Assembly (NCBI RefSeq): GCF_013408295.1
Contig: NZ_JACBYQ010000001.1
Span: forward strand, 806,001-870,000
Reading direction: 5' to 3'
Origin: Psychromicrobium silvestre
Lineage (GTDB): Bacteria > Actinomycetota > Actinomycetes > Actinomycetales > Micrococcaceae
Length of the DNA stretch: 64,000 nucleotides
Shown here one piece after another: positions 7,899 through 16,248 of this stretch. Each line of letters opens with the position of its first letter. Position 1 is the first letter of the stretch. The position numbers and the translations under genes are program-made. The notes beneath the pieces were generated by a model, which was not told where the DNA came from, did not search any database, and was given only the letters and a program-made list of their open reading frames with translations.

Positions 7899-8666
7899 CT
7901 AAAGCGCCGTGAGGATCACTGGCCCCTCGGCGGTCACCGCTATCGTGTGTTCGCTGTGCGCGGCACGGCGACCATCCGGCGATCTCAGTGTCCAGCCATC
8001 GGCATCGTGCCGGTAGGCATCGGACCCGCCGGTTATCAGCATCGGCTCGATGGCGATCACCAAGCCCTCACTCAACTTAAGTCCTCGGCCGGGCCTGCCA
8101 TCGTTAGGCACATGCGGATCTTCGTGCATCGCTCGCCCGACGCCGTGCCCACCGTGATCGGCCAAGATCCCGTAACCGTCCCGTCGGGCTTCTCCACCCA
8201 CCGCATAGGCAATGTCCCCGATTTTGTTACCAACCCTTGCCTGCTCAATCCCCCGCGCCAGGGCAGCATCACAAGCGTCGATGAGCGCCTGGTCATCCGG
8301 ATTCACGGTACCCACGATGAAGCTAATGGCCGAATCACCACACCAGCCGTCCAAAAAGGCACCGCAGTCAATCGAGACCAGGTCTCCGTCGGCAATCCGA
8401 TAACCATTCGGCACTCCGTGCACAATCGCGTCGTTCACGCTGGCACAAATCACCCCGTCAAAGGGCGTCGGCGCCCACCTCGGGTGGTAATTCAGAAAGG
8501 CCGGCTTGGCTCCCGCAGCGGCAATCACGTCCGCTGCCACCTCATCCAGTTCTTTGAGTGACACCCCCACCCGCGCTTCCGCACGCACTGCGGCCAGTGC
8601 TTGCGCAACAACGCGTCCGGCTTCACGGAGAGCCTGGATTTCACCCGGAGATTTCAACTCGACCAT
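7899..8666 (-). CDS. map: Methionine aminopeptidase, type I
   Basis: A 255-residue cytosolic metallopeptidase that removes the initiator Met from new proteins. The full set of metal ligands for this family is visible: two Asp in SIDCGAFLDGWCGDSAISF, His in GHGVGRAMHEDPHVPN, and Glu in AIEPMLITGG and in HSEHTIAVT. VHGVPNGYRI supplies the active-site His. Short type Ia form without an N-terminal zinc-finger extension. Divergent from the AlkD-like gene with only 45 bases between. Confidence 0.96.
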   Translation of the reverse strand: MVELKSPGEIQALREAGRVVAQALAAVRAEARVGVSLKELDEVAADVIAAAGAKPAFLNYHPRWAPTPFDGVICASVNDAIVHGVPNGYRIADGDLVSIDCGAFLDGWCGDSAISFIVGTVNPDDQALIDACDAALARGIEQARVGNKIGDIAYAVGGEARRDGYGILADHGGHGVGRAMHEDPHVPNDGRPGRGLKLSEGLVIAIEPMLITGGSDAYRHDADGWTLRSPDGRRAAHSEHTIAVTAEGPVILTAL

Positions 8667-8711
8667 GGCGCAAGTCTACGCAATGGCACCTTACAGATGT
8701 TTAATAGTGTG

Positions 8712-9392
8712 ATGCCCAACCAGAAATTGATCGAACACATCCGCCGCGGGCTGCGTGAATCCCAAGACCCCGAGCGTGCCCTAAAAATGCAGGCTTATAT
8801 GAAGTCCAGCATGCCCTACCTCGGCGTTCCGATGCCGGTGGTTCGCAAATTCACGACGACGGCGGCCCGCAGCTTCCCTTTCAGCGGCGAGGCATCTCTA
8901 CTCAACACCGCAACGGTACTCTGGCGGGAAGCGGAGTTCCGCGAAGAACGCTATGTCGCGATGGCGCTCACCGGACTCAAGGCCACCCGCGCGAATCTGA
9001 TTTTCCTGCCGCTCTATTGCGAGATGGTCAGTACCGGAGCCTGGTGGGATCACGTCGATGAGGTGGCTCATCGGATCAAAGATTTGCTCCAAGCCCATCC
9101 CTCAACCATGAAACCTCTCATCCTGACTTGGAGCGAGGACGAGGATTTCTGGTTTCGAAGGCTCTCGATTATCAGTCAGTTGCAGGCGAAGGCCGGAACC
9201 GACGTCGAACTGCTAACTCAAGTCATCGAACCGAATATGCCGGATTCGGAATTCTTCATCCGGAAGGCCATCGGCTGGGCTTTACGCGAGTATGCAAAAA
9301 CGGATCCCGAGTGGGTCAAGGAGTTCGTGGCGGTGCGGGAAACCCAGCTCAGTCCGCTCTCCCGCAGAGAGGCACTCAAGCATCTGAGCTGA
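8712..9392 (+). CDS. AlkD-like DNA alkylation repair protein
   Basis: About 226 residues made of HEAT-like helical repeats. It matches the AlkD family that excises 3-alkyl and 7-alkyl purines without base flipping. Family-typical stretches are MKSSMPYLGVPMPVVRK, TGAWWDHVDEVAHRI, DEDFWFRRLSIISQL and DSEFFIRKAIGWALREYAKTDP. ATG 8712 is chosen; the open frame extends back to 8601, but that part overlaps the divergent map coding region. Confidence 0.88.
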   Translation: MPNQKLIEHIRRGLRESQDPERALKMQAYMKSSMPYLGVPMPVVRKFTTTAARSFPFSGEASLLNTATVLWREAEFREERYVAMALTGLKATRANLIFLPLYCEMVSTGAWWDHVDEVAHRIKDLLQAHPSTMKPLILTWSEDEDFWFRRLSIISQLQAKAGTDVELLTQVIEPNMPDSEFFIRKAIGWALREYAKTDPEWVKEFVAVRETQLSPLSRREALKHLS

Positions 9393-9463
9393 GGTAGGAA
9401 CCCGGCACGATGTTATTCTTCCTATGTTCCTGAAGCACCCGCCACCACCACAAGGACCCGCGC

Positions 9464-10687
9464 TTGTCTGAGACTTTGCAGAAAAAATTCCACCAGCCGC
9501 GCGCCCTGTGGCTCACCTTCGGCGTTCTGCACCTACTGATTCTGGGCTTGCTTTCCCCCTTGATCTTCAGCGGGCAAGTGCTCAGTGATATCGGGTACTA
9601 CCGATTCTGGGCTTTAGAGGGCCTCCAGCAAGGCCAGTGGCAGGGCATAACCCAAGCGTGGGTCTACCCGGTAGGTGCCATGCTGCCGATCTTAATTGGG
9701 GCAGTTTTCGGTGGCTACCTGTATCAACTAGCCTGGTTCCTACTGTTCGCGGTGCTGAATTTTATGGCGATCTGGTTCTTGGCGAAACCGCGGTCTCAGA
9801 ACGGTTACTACGCGGCTTATTGGTGGCTTGGTGCCACCGCCATCCTAGGTACGGTGGCAGTCGGCCGGATCGATGGTTTGACCGCACCGGTGGTAATAAC
9901 CGCTTTGCTCTTGCTAGCGGCACGCCCCTACCTGGCTGCGGCAATGCTCAGCCTGGCCACCTGGGTCAAGGTGTGGCCGGCTGCCGTGCTGTTTGCCGTC
10001 ATAGTCGCCAGTAAGCACCGGATTAAGGCGATCATCGCCGGCGTCGTGGTTACCGCAGCTGTGGTGGCTGTAGTGGCTGCCGGCGGCGGTTTGCAGTATT
10101 TACTGGGTTTCCTTACCGCCCAGGGCGGGCGAGGCATGCAATTGGAAGCGCCCTTTACTACTCCTGGGCTGTGGCAAGCCATTTTGCATCAGGGTGACAC
10201 CTACATCTTCGAGGATGTCTCGATAAATACTCGTGAGGTTCGGGGCGGACTCAGCGAGACCATCGGATCGGTGATGAATCCCCTGCTGGCGCTGGCCGCC
10301 GTCGTCATTGTTGTTCTGCTGCTCTGGGCTCTGCGCCGTGGCGCCAACCCCCAGCAACTCATCGTGGCGGGCTCGCTGGCGCTAGTTGCTTCCTTCATTG
10401 TTTTCAATAAAGTTGGCTCGCCGCAGTTCCAGCTTTGGCTGGCAGCGATTGTGGCAGTCGGCCTGTTCTACAACAAGCAACAGTGGCGCTTCCCGGGCTA
10501 TCTAATGCTCTGCATCGCTGTGCTCACCACACTGGTCTACCCAATTTTCTACGTACAGCTCTACGAGTTGAATCCGGCTATCGCGGTGATCTTGTCGTTG
10601 CGGAATCTGGGTCTATTTATTTTGCTGGGCTGGGCCATCCGAGAGGTGATCCAGTTAGCGCGCAAGGGCGCCGTCCAAGCCAGCTAG
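9464..10687 (+). CDS. GT87-like polytopic glycosyltransferase
   Basis: A 407-residue integral membrane protein with about 10 or more hydrophobic helices. An acidic first loop has DIGYYRFW, and a helix has ATWVKVWPAA, as in DUF2029/GT87 enzymes that use polyprenyl-phosphate sugars outside the membrane. The TTG start is supported by AAGGA 7 bases upstream. It converges on an MptB-like gene with a 4-base overlap of stop codons, so the two may serve the same envelope glycan. Donor and acceptor are unknown. Confidence 0.75.
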   Translation: MSETLQKKFHQPRALWLTFGVLHLLILGLLSPLIFSGQVLSDIGYYRFWALEGLQQGQWQGITQAWVYPVGAMLPILIGAVFGGYLYQLAWFLLFAVLNFMAIWFLAKPRSQNGYYAAYWWLGATAILGTVAVGRIDGLTAPVVITALLLLAARPYLAAAMLSLATWVKVWPAAVLFAVIVASKHRIKAIIAGVVVTAAVVAVVAAGGGLQYLLGFLTAQGGRGMQLEAPFTTPGLWQAILHQGDTYIFEDVSINTREVRGGLSETIGSVMNPLLALAAVVIVVLLLWALRRGANPQQLIVAGSLALVASFIVFNKVGSPQFQLWLAAIVAVGLFYNKQQWRFPGYLMLCIAVLTTLVYPIFYVQLYELNPAIAVILSLRNLGLFILLGWAIREVIQLARKGAVQAS

Positions 10688-12252
10688 ATGACATCCAGCG
10701 TGGTGTGTTCGGTGCGTAGGAAGAGCTTACGAGTCTTCCTATCCACAAAGACCACGTAGATGGCGAAGCCCAGCGCAATTAGTGCCGCCGCGAGTCTAGC
10801 GCTGTCCAGGTTGATCCAGGCGTCCTGTTGCTGAAGATAAGGCCAGACGTTGAGCTGATCCGAGATCGAGTAGATCATGAAGAAGGACAGGATGAAGTAA
10901 AGCGTCTTGACCTGCCAGTCATTGCGAATCCCGGTGATCGCGAAGAGCGGGATCAGCCAGACCACGTACCAGCTCTGAATCATCGAAGACAGCAGAACGA
11001 CGGCGGCAAAAGCCAGCGCCATCCGCCGAATGATCCGCTCATAGCTGCCTCTGAAAGCCAGCCAGACCACGATGCCAACCGCTAGGACCTTGGCTGCGTC
11101 CCAGATATGACCGGTGATCGCCCAGCCATCCCAGCCCAGGGCACTGCCCAGACTGGCCACAATAAGGCCGAGCGCCCCCACCGGTGCGTACCAAATCCAT
11201 ACGCTGCCGGGCGCTGAAAGTCCGTTGATCCAGCCGAATCCAAAACCGTTGATCCAGCCAAGTAGCGCCATAATGCCCAGCGAAAGCGCCGCCGTCATAC
11301 CCCAATAAAGGAATTTACGCGGCCAACTGGCTTTCTTCCCGGCCCAGAGCAAAGCCACAAAAGGTAGCAGAATCACGGTGATCGGCTTGATCGCGATCGA
11401 GGCAGTGATCAGTACGATGCCGAAAATATAACGTTTAGTAGCGCAGTAGTAGAGTCCGGCCACGGCCAAGCCGATCATCAGCGCGTCGTTATGAACGGCA
11501 GCCAAGAAATTTACCAAAAGCAAAGGATTAGCCACGCTGAGCCACAGCGCCCGATTCGGGTTCACTCCGTGCAGAACGGCCAACCGCGGCACGTAAATAA
11601 CGCAAAGTAGCACGCCGAAAGCGGAACAAACCCGGAAGAGGAAAACCGAAAGTTCCGGATTGCCTCCGCTGACTGTCACCACAAACTGTTCAATCCATAA
11701 GAACACCGGGCCGTAAGGCGTCGGAGCCTCGGCCCAGAGCTTATCGGCGCCCAGGTTGAACCAATTGGAAAGCGCCGAAATACCGTTGACATACGGATTC
11801 AGATTCGCCTGCATCAATCGGCCTTGGCCGATATAGGCGTAGACGTCCCTGCTGAACAATGGAATGGTCACCATCAAGGGCAGCGACCACATCAGAATGG
11901 CTTTCTTCACAATCCGGCCAGAGGCTGGTGGCCAGTCGGTAAATCGCTGCCCCAATCTGAGCCAAGCACGCACCAAGACCATGCCACCAATTGCGATACA
12001 AGCAACCGAGATCACAATGCCCGCTGGCTCGGCCCGCATCCAGATGAATATCGGATTCCGCCAGAGCGCGGAGGACTGCGCTAGCCAACCGATTCCTACC
12101 GAACCGAACATTAACAGCAGCGATCCCACTAGCCCCGCGGTCAGCGGTTTCCACGCGTCGTGAAAATCATTCTCTTGATCGGGCGTGTCCCGCACCGGCG
12201 AATCAGCGTCCGGGCGCTGTCCAACGCCGGTTGGTGACTCGGGCGTTGTCAT
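10684..12252 (-). CDS. mptB: Polyprenol-phosphomannose-dependent mannosyltransferase, MptB-like
   Basis: About 522 residues with 12 or more membrane helices and a short acidic cytosolic N-terminus. It matches the actinobacterial MptA/MptB family (GT-C fold), which adds alpha-1,6-mannose to lipomannan from polyprenyl-phosphomannose. Visible landmarks are FSRDVYAYIGQGRLMQANLNPYV in the first large loop (R/D motif) and AEAPTPYGPVFLWIEQ, both characteristic. The start is uncertain: ATG 12252 (MTTPESPTG) is preferred; the open frame continues to 12300. Divergent from orn. Confidence 0.85.
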   Translation of the reverse strand: MTTPESPTGVGQRPDADSPVRDTPDQENDFHDAWKPLTAGLVGSLLLMFGSVGIGWLAQSSALWRNPIFIWMRAEPAGIVISVACIAIGGMVLVRAWLRLGQRFTDWPPASGRIVKKAILMWSLPLMVTIPLFSRDVYAYIGQGRLMQANLNPYVNGISALSNWFNLGADKLWAEAPTPYGPVFLWIEQFVVTVSGGNPELSVFLFRVCSAFGVLLCVIYVPRLAVLHGVNPNRALWLSVANPLLLVNFLAAVHNDALMIGLAVAGLYYCATKRYIFGIVLITASIAIKPITVILLPFVALLWAGKKASWPRKFLYWGMTAALSLGIMALLGWINGFGFGWINGLSAPGSVWIWYAPVGALGLIVASLGSALGWDGWAITGHIWDAAKVLAVGIVVWLAFRGSYERIIRRMALAFAAVVLLSSMIQSWYVVWLIPLFAITGIRNDWQVKTLYFILSFFMIYSISDQLNVWPYLQQQDAWINLDSARLAAALIALGFAIYVVFVDRKTRKLFLRTEHTTLDVI

Positions 12253-12381
12253 AGGGCTGATTCCGATCCGGCAGTATTGTGCTGCTCCTGAGGAGGTCAA
12301 GGGCGGAGAGTGATGAAACTCAACTCATTTTAGACCAGTCCAGCTTCCCGGGACCCCTTCAGCACACGGTAGATTGGTCAG

Positions 12382-13014
12382 GTGGCTAATTCTTCTGTTT
12401 CTGCTGAACGCATCGTATGGATTGATTGTGAGATGACCGGCCTCGATCTGAGCGTGGACGCCCTGATCGAAGTTGCAGTCCTGGTCACCGACTCTGAGCT
12501 GAATATTCTTGGCGAGGGCGTCGATGTGGTGATCAAACCCGAGCAGGCTGCCGTTGCTCAAATGGGTGACTTCGTCCGGCAAATGCACACCACCTCGAAG
12601 CTGATCGATGAGTTGCCCCACGGCATATCAATGGAAGAAGCCGAAGAAAAGGTACTGGCTTACATCACCGAGCATGTTCCGGAATCGGGCAAAGCTCAGC
12701 TCGGTGGCAACTCTGTGGGTACCGATCGCGGCTTCCTAGCCCGAGACATGCCGAAGGTGATTGAGCATTTGCACTATCGAGTGATCGATGTCTCCACCAT
12801 CAAAGAACTTTCCCGACGCTGGTTCACCCGTGCTTATTTTCAATCTCCGGCCAAACAAGGCGGTCACCGAGCACTGGGAGATATCAAGGACTCCATCAAT
12901 GAGCTTCGCTACTATCGAGAAGCCGTTTTTGTCCCCGCTCCGGGCCCGGATTCCGCTACAGCACAGCAGATCTCGCGCCGAGTTATGAGCACTGCCTCCG
13001 AACCTGTAGACTAG
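12382..13014 (+). CDS. orn: Oligoribonuclease
   Basis: A 210-residue DEDDh 3'-5' exonuclease that degrades 2-5 nt RNA fragments and pGpG to mononucleotides. The first motif is WIDCEMTGLD near residues 14-23, the second SVGTDRGFLARDMP, and the last HRALGDIKDSINELRYYR with the catalytic His and Asp. GTG start at 12382. Followed by tRNA-His. Confidence 0.96.
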   Translation: MANSSVSAERIVWIDCEMTGLDLSVDALIEVAVLVTDSELNILGEGVDVVIKPEQAAVAQMGDFVRQMHTTSKLIDELPHGISMEEAEEKVLAYITEHVPESGKAQLGGNSVGTDRGFLARDMPKVIEHLHYRVIDVSTIKELSRRWFTRAYFQSPAKQGGHRALGDIKDSINELRYYREAVFVPAPGPDSATAQQISRRVMSTASEPVD

Positions 13015-13036
13015 TTGTCGCTGCGGGAACGCACAT

Positions 13037-13110
13037 GGTGGGATTAGCTCAGCTGGCAGAGCACCTGGTTGTGGTCCAGGGGGTCGCGGGTTCAATCCCC
13101 GTATCTCACC
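13037..13110 (+). tRNA. tRNA-His (anticodon GUG)
   Basis: A cloverleaf with acceptor GTGGGAT/ATCTCAC, D-arm GCTC/GAGC, anticodon stem-loop CTGG-TTGTGGT-CCAG with anticodon GTG, and T-arm CGGG-TTCAATC-CCCG. The extra G(-1) at 13037 faces a C discriminator, the identity element of tRNA-His. CCA is not encoded. Confidence 0.95.
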
Positions 13111-13136
13111 CAGAAGAGTGGTTGAACACTCTCAAG

Positions 13137-13170
13137 CGAAGGCCGCATCGGTTTACCGGTGCGGCCTTCG
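13137..13170 (+). terminator. Hairpin after tRNA-His
   Basis: 15-bp arms 13137-13151 and 13156-13170 (CGAAGGCCGCATCGG with one G-U pair) around a TTTA loop, 26 bases after the tRNA. Only a weak T content follows (TGCTGAAAAA), but position and stem strength fit a terminator for orn/tRNA-His. Confidence 0.7.
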
Positions 13171-13216
13171 TGCTGAAAAATGACGACCGCTGAACAATGA
13201 CGAGAGGGCACCGGAG

Positions 13217-14380
13217 ATGAAGCGCTCGCTTTTCGAAGAAGATCACGAGCTATTCCGAGAAGTTGCCCAGGAGTTTAATCATCGTGAGGTAGCCCCGCAT
13301 TACGCGCAGTGGGATGCCGAACACATGATGGACCGGAGCCTGTGGAACGCAGCCGGAGAGCAAGGTCTACTTGGCCTGGCGGTGCCCGAGGACTTTGGTG
13401 GCATGGGAATGACGGATTACCGTTTCCGCGCCGTGCTGGACGAGGAATTCGCCCGAGCCAACCATTTAGCGGTTGGCCTGGCCTTCCATTTACACGACGA
13501 CATGGTTTTGCCGCATCTGCTCGCCTACGGTTCCGAGGACCTCAAGGAACGTTGGCTGCCCGGTATGGTCTCGGGAGAAATCGTCACCTCCATCGCAATG
13601 ACCGAACCGGGCGCGGGTTCGGATCTGCGGGGAGTACGGACCAAAGCAGTGCGCGACGGCGACGATTGGTTGATCAGCGGTCAGAAGACTTTCATCGGCA
13701 ATGGGATCTCCGGCGACGCAGCCTTAGTACTCGCGCGGACCGACGGTGGAAGCGGTCGCGGTAATAAGGACTCCTACTCGCTGTTCATGGTGCGCAAAGG
13801 CGAGGGCTACAACACCGGAAAACAGTTGGACAAGATGGGTCTAAAAGCCTCCGATACCGCCGAGCTGTTCTTCGATAACGTTCGGGTCCCAGCTGACGAT
13901 CTGCTCGGTGAGCTTGGCCGCGGGCTGGAGTACGCTGCGGCCCAACTGCCGCAGGGCCGGCTGGCTATTGCGGTGGCAAGCTCCGCCGTCGCTCGCAGCA
14001 TTTTTGAGGCCACAGTGCAATACACCAAGGACCGGAATGCCTTTGGGGAACGCGTGATCGATTTCCAAAACAGCCGTTTTGCGCTGGCCGATATCCAAAC
14101 CGAGGTGGAAGTGACCGAAAGCTACGTCGATCGCGCGATTCTGGCCTTCAATGCGGGTGAGCTCGATGCCGTGAGTGCCGCAAAGGCCAAGCTTTGGGCC
14201 AGCGAACGGGTGAAGTCCATTACCGACCGCTGCCTGCAATTACATGGCGGTTATGGGTACATCCTGGAGTATCCGGTGGCCCAGGCATTCCTGGCGTCCC
14301 GGTTGCTGACGATTTTCGGCGGCACCAGTGAAATCATGCGAGACATCGTCGGTCGTGACATTGCTGGCGGTGCTGCGTGA
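13217..14380 (+). CDS. Acyl-CoA dehydrogenase family protein, LCAD-like, lacking both usual catalytic Glu positions
   Basis: A 387-residue flavoprotein with the full acyl-CoA dehydrogenase fold: helical N-domain, AMTEPGAGSDLRGVRT and KTFIGNG in the beta domain, and a C-terminal helical domain with DRNAFGERVIDFQ and LHGGYGYILEYPV. In medium-chain enzymes the base is the Glu of IYEGT; here the motif is IFGGTSEI. In long-chain and isovaleryl enzymes it is the Glu of LPQERL; here it is LPQGRL. Both are Gly, so the protein may use another base or be a non-canonical flavoenzyme. Overlaps def by 4 bases (GTGA). Confidence 0.88.
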   Translation: MKRSLFEEDHELFREVAQEFNHREVAPHYAQWDAEHMMDRSLWNAAGEQGLLGLAVPEDFGGMGMTDYRFRAVLDEEFARANHLAVGLAFHLHDDMVLPHLLAYGSEDLKERWLPGMVSGEIVTSIAMTEPGAGSDLRGVRTKAVRDGDDWLISGQKTFIGNGISGDAALVLARTDGGSGRGNKDSYSLFMVRKGEGYNTGKQLDKMGLKASDTAELFFDNVRVPADDLLGELGRGLEYAAAQLPQGRLAIAVASSAVARSIFEATVQYTKDRNAFGERVIDFQNSRFALADIQTEVEVTESYVDRAILAFNAGELDAVSAAKAKLWASERVKSITDRCLQLHGGYGYILEYPVAQAFLASRLLTIFGGTSEIMRDIVGRDIAGGAA

Positions 14381-14949
14381 CGATTTATTCGATCCGAGTC
14401 CAGGGCGACCCGGTATTGCATCGACGAGCCGCTGAGGTCCGGGATTTCGACGAAGATCTGCTGCGTTTGGTGGCCGATATGCATGAAACGAACGCTGCCG
14501 CCAATGGGGTCGGTCTGGCTGCCCCGCAGATTGGGGTGAGCCTCCGGGTGTTCGTCTACGCAATGGACAACGACGACGGCGTTCCTCCCCAGGGCGTCTT
14601 GGTCAACCCTTCCTTGGTGTTGGGTAAGATCTCGGGGAACTCCCCCGACCCCGATGACGAAGCCGAAGGTTGCCTTTCGGTTCCCGGCGACCATTTCCCG
14701 CTAAAACGAGCGGAATGGGTGCGAGTCAACGGCTTTGATGCCTATGGCAATAAGGTGGAATTCGAGGCCACTGAATGGTTCGCTCGCTGCATGCAGCACG
14801 AATACGATCATCTAGATGGCAAGTTGTATGTGGACAAGCTGGTGGATCGCTATAAGCGGAAGGCCCGTCGCTCGGCCAAGGACAACGGCTGGGGCGTTCC
14901 GGGACTGAGCTGGACACCGGGCATCGATCCCGATCCTTTTGGACACTGA
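14377..14949 (+). CDS. def: Peptide deformylase
   Basis: A 190-residue metalloenzyme that removes the N-formyl group from nascent proteins. All three family motifs are present: GVGLAAPQIG, EGCLSVPG (Cys metal ligand) and QHEYDHLDG (two His ligands, catalytic Glu). The C-terminus KAKDN-like tail ends in DPDPFGH, as in actinobacterial deformylases. The GTG start overlaps the acyl-CoA dehydrogenase stop, indicating translational coupling. Confidence 0.96.
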   Translation: MTIYSIRVQGDPVLHRRAAEVRDFDEDLLRLVADMHETNAAANGVGLAAPQIGVSLRVFVYAMDNDDGVPPQGVLVNPSLVLGKISGNSPDPDDEAEGCLSVPGDHFPLKRAEWVRVNGFDAYGNKVEFEATEWFARCMQHEYDHLDGKLYVDKLVDRYKRKARRSAKDNGWGVPGLSWTPGIDPDPFGH

Positions 14950-14953
14950 GTCC

Positions 14954-15805
14954 ATGACCCCTTCCGATTCGATCAATATCGAAGAGATCCTGGAACTGGC
15001 TGCGGTGCGGGCGGATGATCGCGTGGAGACCCGCGCATTGCTTGAGTCCGCTCCATCCGCTGAGGTTGAGGCCGCTTTAGCCGTATTGCGTTCGCGGCTG
15101 GGTAATTTCGGTGAAAAACCACCCAGCAGTGCTGGGGGTCAACTGGTCTGGATGAGCGCTCTGCTTCGTTTCCTGCCCGAGCAATTAAGCTGGTACCGGG
15201 ATCGAGGCATTCCCGAAGAAGTTATCCGTGCCACTGTGGCGGATATTGGTAGGCATATCGCGATTTCTCGGGTAACTACAGGCTTCTTTGGCTTGGAGAC
15301 TTGGAGATGGCTCACCGAGCACGCCACCGGCACTCTTTACCAATTGGGTCGTCTGCAATTCCAGATCCAGCCCGGCCCTGAGGGTATCGCCGACCTCGCT
15401 TCCAATGAAGCCGTGCTGGGGATACACATTCCCGAGGAGGAAGGCCGTCCGCTCTCCCCTGCTGCGGTCGAGGACTCCCTTGCCCGGGCGGTCCCCTTCT
15501 TTGCAGAATTTTTCCCGAGGCAGCCGGTCCGCCTAGCCAACTGTGTTTCCTGGTTACTTGACCCTTATCTGCTAGAGACGCTTCCCCCGCAATCCAATAT
15601 TGCTCAATTTGCCTCGCGATTCACGCTCTACGGTGAGCTATTAGATACGCCCAGCGACGCCGTGTACTTTACTTTCCGCCGACGAGACGTTCAGAATATC
15701 GCCGCCTTACCCCGTGACACTGCGCTTCAGCGCACGGTGCTCGGCCGAATCGAAAATGGCGGAAGCTGGCAGGTAGGCCAAGGGTATCTACAGCTGAGCT
15801 TCTAG
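14954..15805 (+). CDS. Acyltransferase-fold protein (NAT_N / GNAT_C type)
   Basis: About 283 residues, resembling actinobacterial proteins annotated as acyltransferase-domain (N-terminal NAT_N plus C-terminal GNAT-like) proteins. The N-terminal half is helical (EEILELAAVRADDRVETRALLE; SWYRDRGIPEEVIRATVADIGRHIAISR). The C-terminal half contains LGIHIPEEEGRPLSPAAVEDSLARA and SWLLDPYLLETLPPQSNIAQFASRF, a characteristic stretch. The reaction is unknown. Start ATG 14954 (TTG 14939 would overlap def). Probably in one operon with def. Confidence 0.7.
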   Translation: MTPSDSINIEEILELAAVRADDRVETRALLESAPSAEVEAALAVLRSRLGNFGEKPPSSAGGQLVWMSALLRFLPEQLSWYRDRGIPEEVIRATVADIGRHIAISRVTTGFFGLETWRWLTEHATGTLYQLGRLQFQIQPGPEGIADLASNEAVLGIHIPEEEGRPLSPAAVEDSLARAVPFFAEFFPRQPVRLANCVSWLLDPYLLETLPPQSNIAQFASRFTLYGELLDTPSDAVYFTFRRRDVQNIAALPRDTALQRTVLGRIENGGSWQVGQGYLQLSF

Positions 15806-15809
15806 GCCT

Positions 15810-16097
15810 TCAGTTTTCCTTGATAACCCGCTGCAAGTCTTCGATGCAGAACTGACGTAGCTTCTCTAACTGCTGCAGACGTTCCTGACCAATACCGCCC
15901 GAAGCAGCCTCCGTCTCGGCCTTGGCGAGCTGACGCTCGGCTTCTTTCAAGTTCTTCTGTGCCAATTCCACGGGGTTCAGTATCTCGTTCATGGCATAAG
16001 AATGGACCATTTCCTTAGCTCTTTCCAGTAGATACGCCACGAGATTTGCTGTGTGAATCCTTGAAGTTTTCTGAAGCCGCCCAAACCGGATGAGCAA
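15810..16097 (-). CDS. Small coiled-coil hypothetical protein
   Basis: Up to 95 residues. The C-terminal 60 (MNEILNPVELAQKNLKEAERQLAKAE... then ERLQQLEKLRQFCIEDLQRVIKEN) form a charged alpha-helical, coiled-coil-like region. Starts at 16097, 16007 (MVHSYAM) or 15992 (MNEIL) are possible; AAGGAA precedes 16007. Converges with the acyltransferase-fold gene, 4 bases apart. Function not recognised. Confidence 0.55.
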   Translation of the reverse strand: MLIRFGRLQKTSRIHTANLVAYLLERAKEMVHSYAMNEILNPVELAQKNLKEAERQLAKAETEAASGGIGQERLQQLEKLRQFCIEDLQRVIKEN

Positions 16098-16125
16098 GTG
16101 ACAGAAAACCCGCCGCTGGGCCTGT

Positions 16126-16248
16126 GCTTATGCGCTTATGCGCTTATGCGAAGCGCACTAGCCTAAACCGGGCTGGGCTCGTCCCGGCTCGATTCAGCTC
16201 GTCTCGATTCAGCTCAGTTCAGTTCAGTTCAATTAAGCTGGGCTCAGC
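16126..16248. repeat. Slippage-prone short tandem repeats
   Basis: Three exact copies of GCTTATGC (16126-16149), a 13-bp direct repeat CTCGATTCAGCTC (16188-16200 and 16203-16215, period 15), and three copies of CAGTT (16215-16229) followed by CAATT. All lie between two minus-strand genes, immediately downstream of the HNH nuclease gene. No gene is seen in it. Confidence 0.8.
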
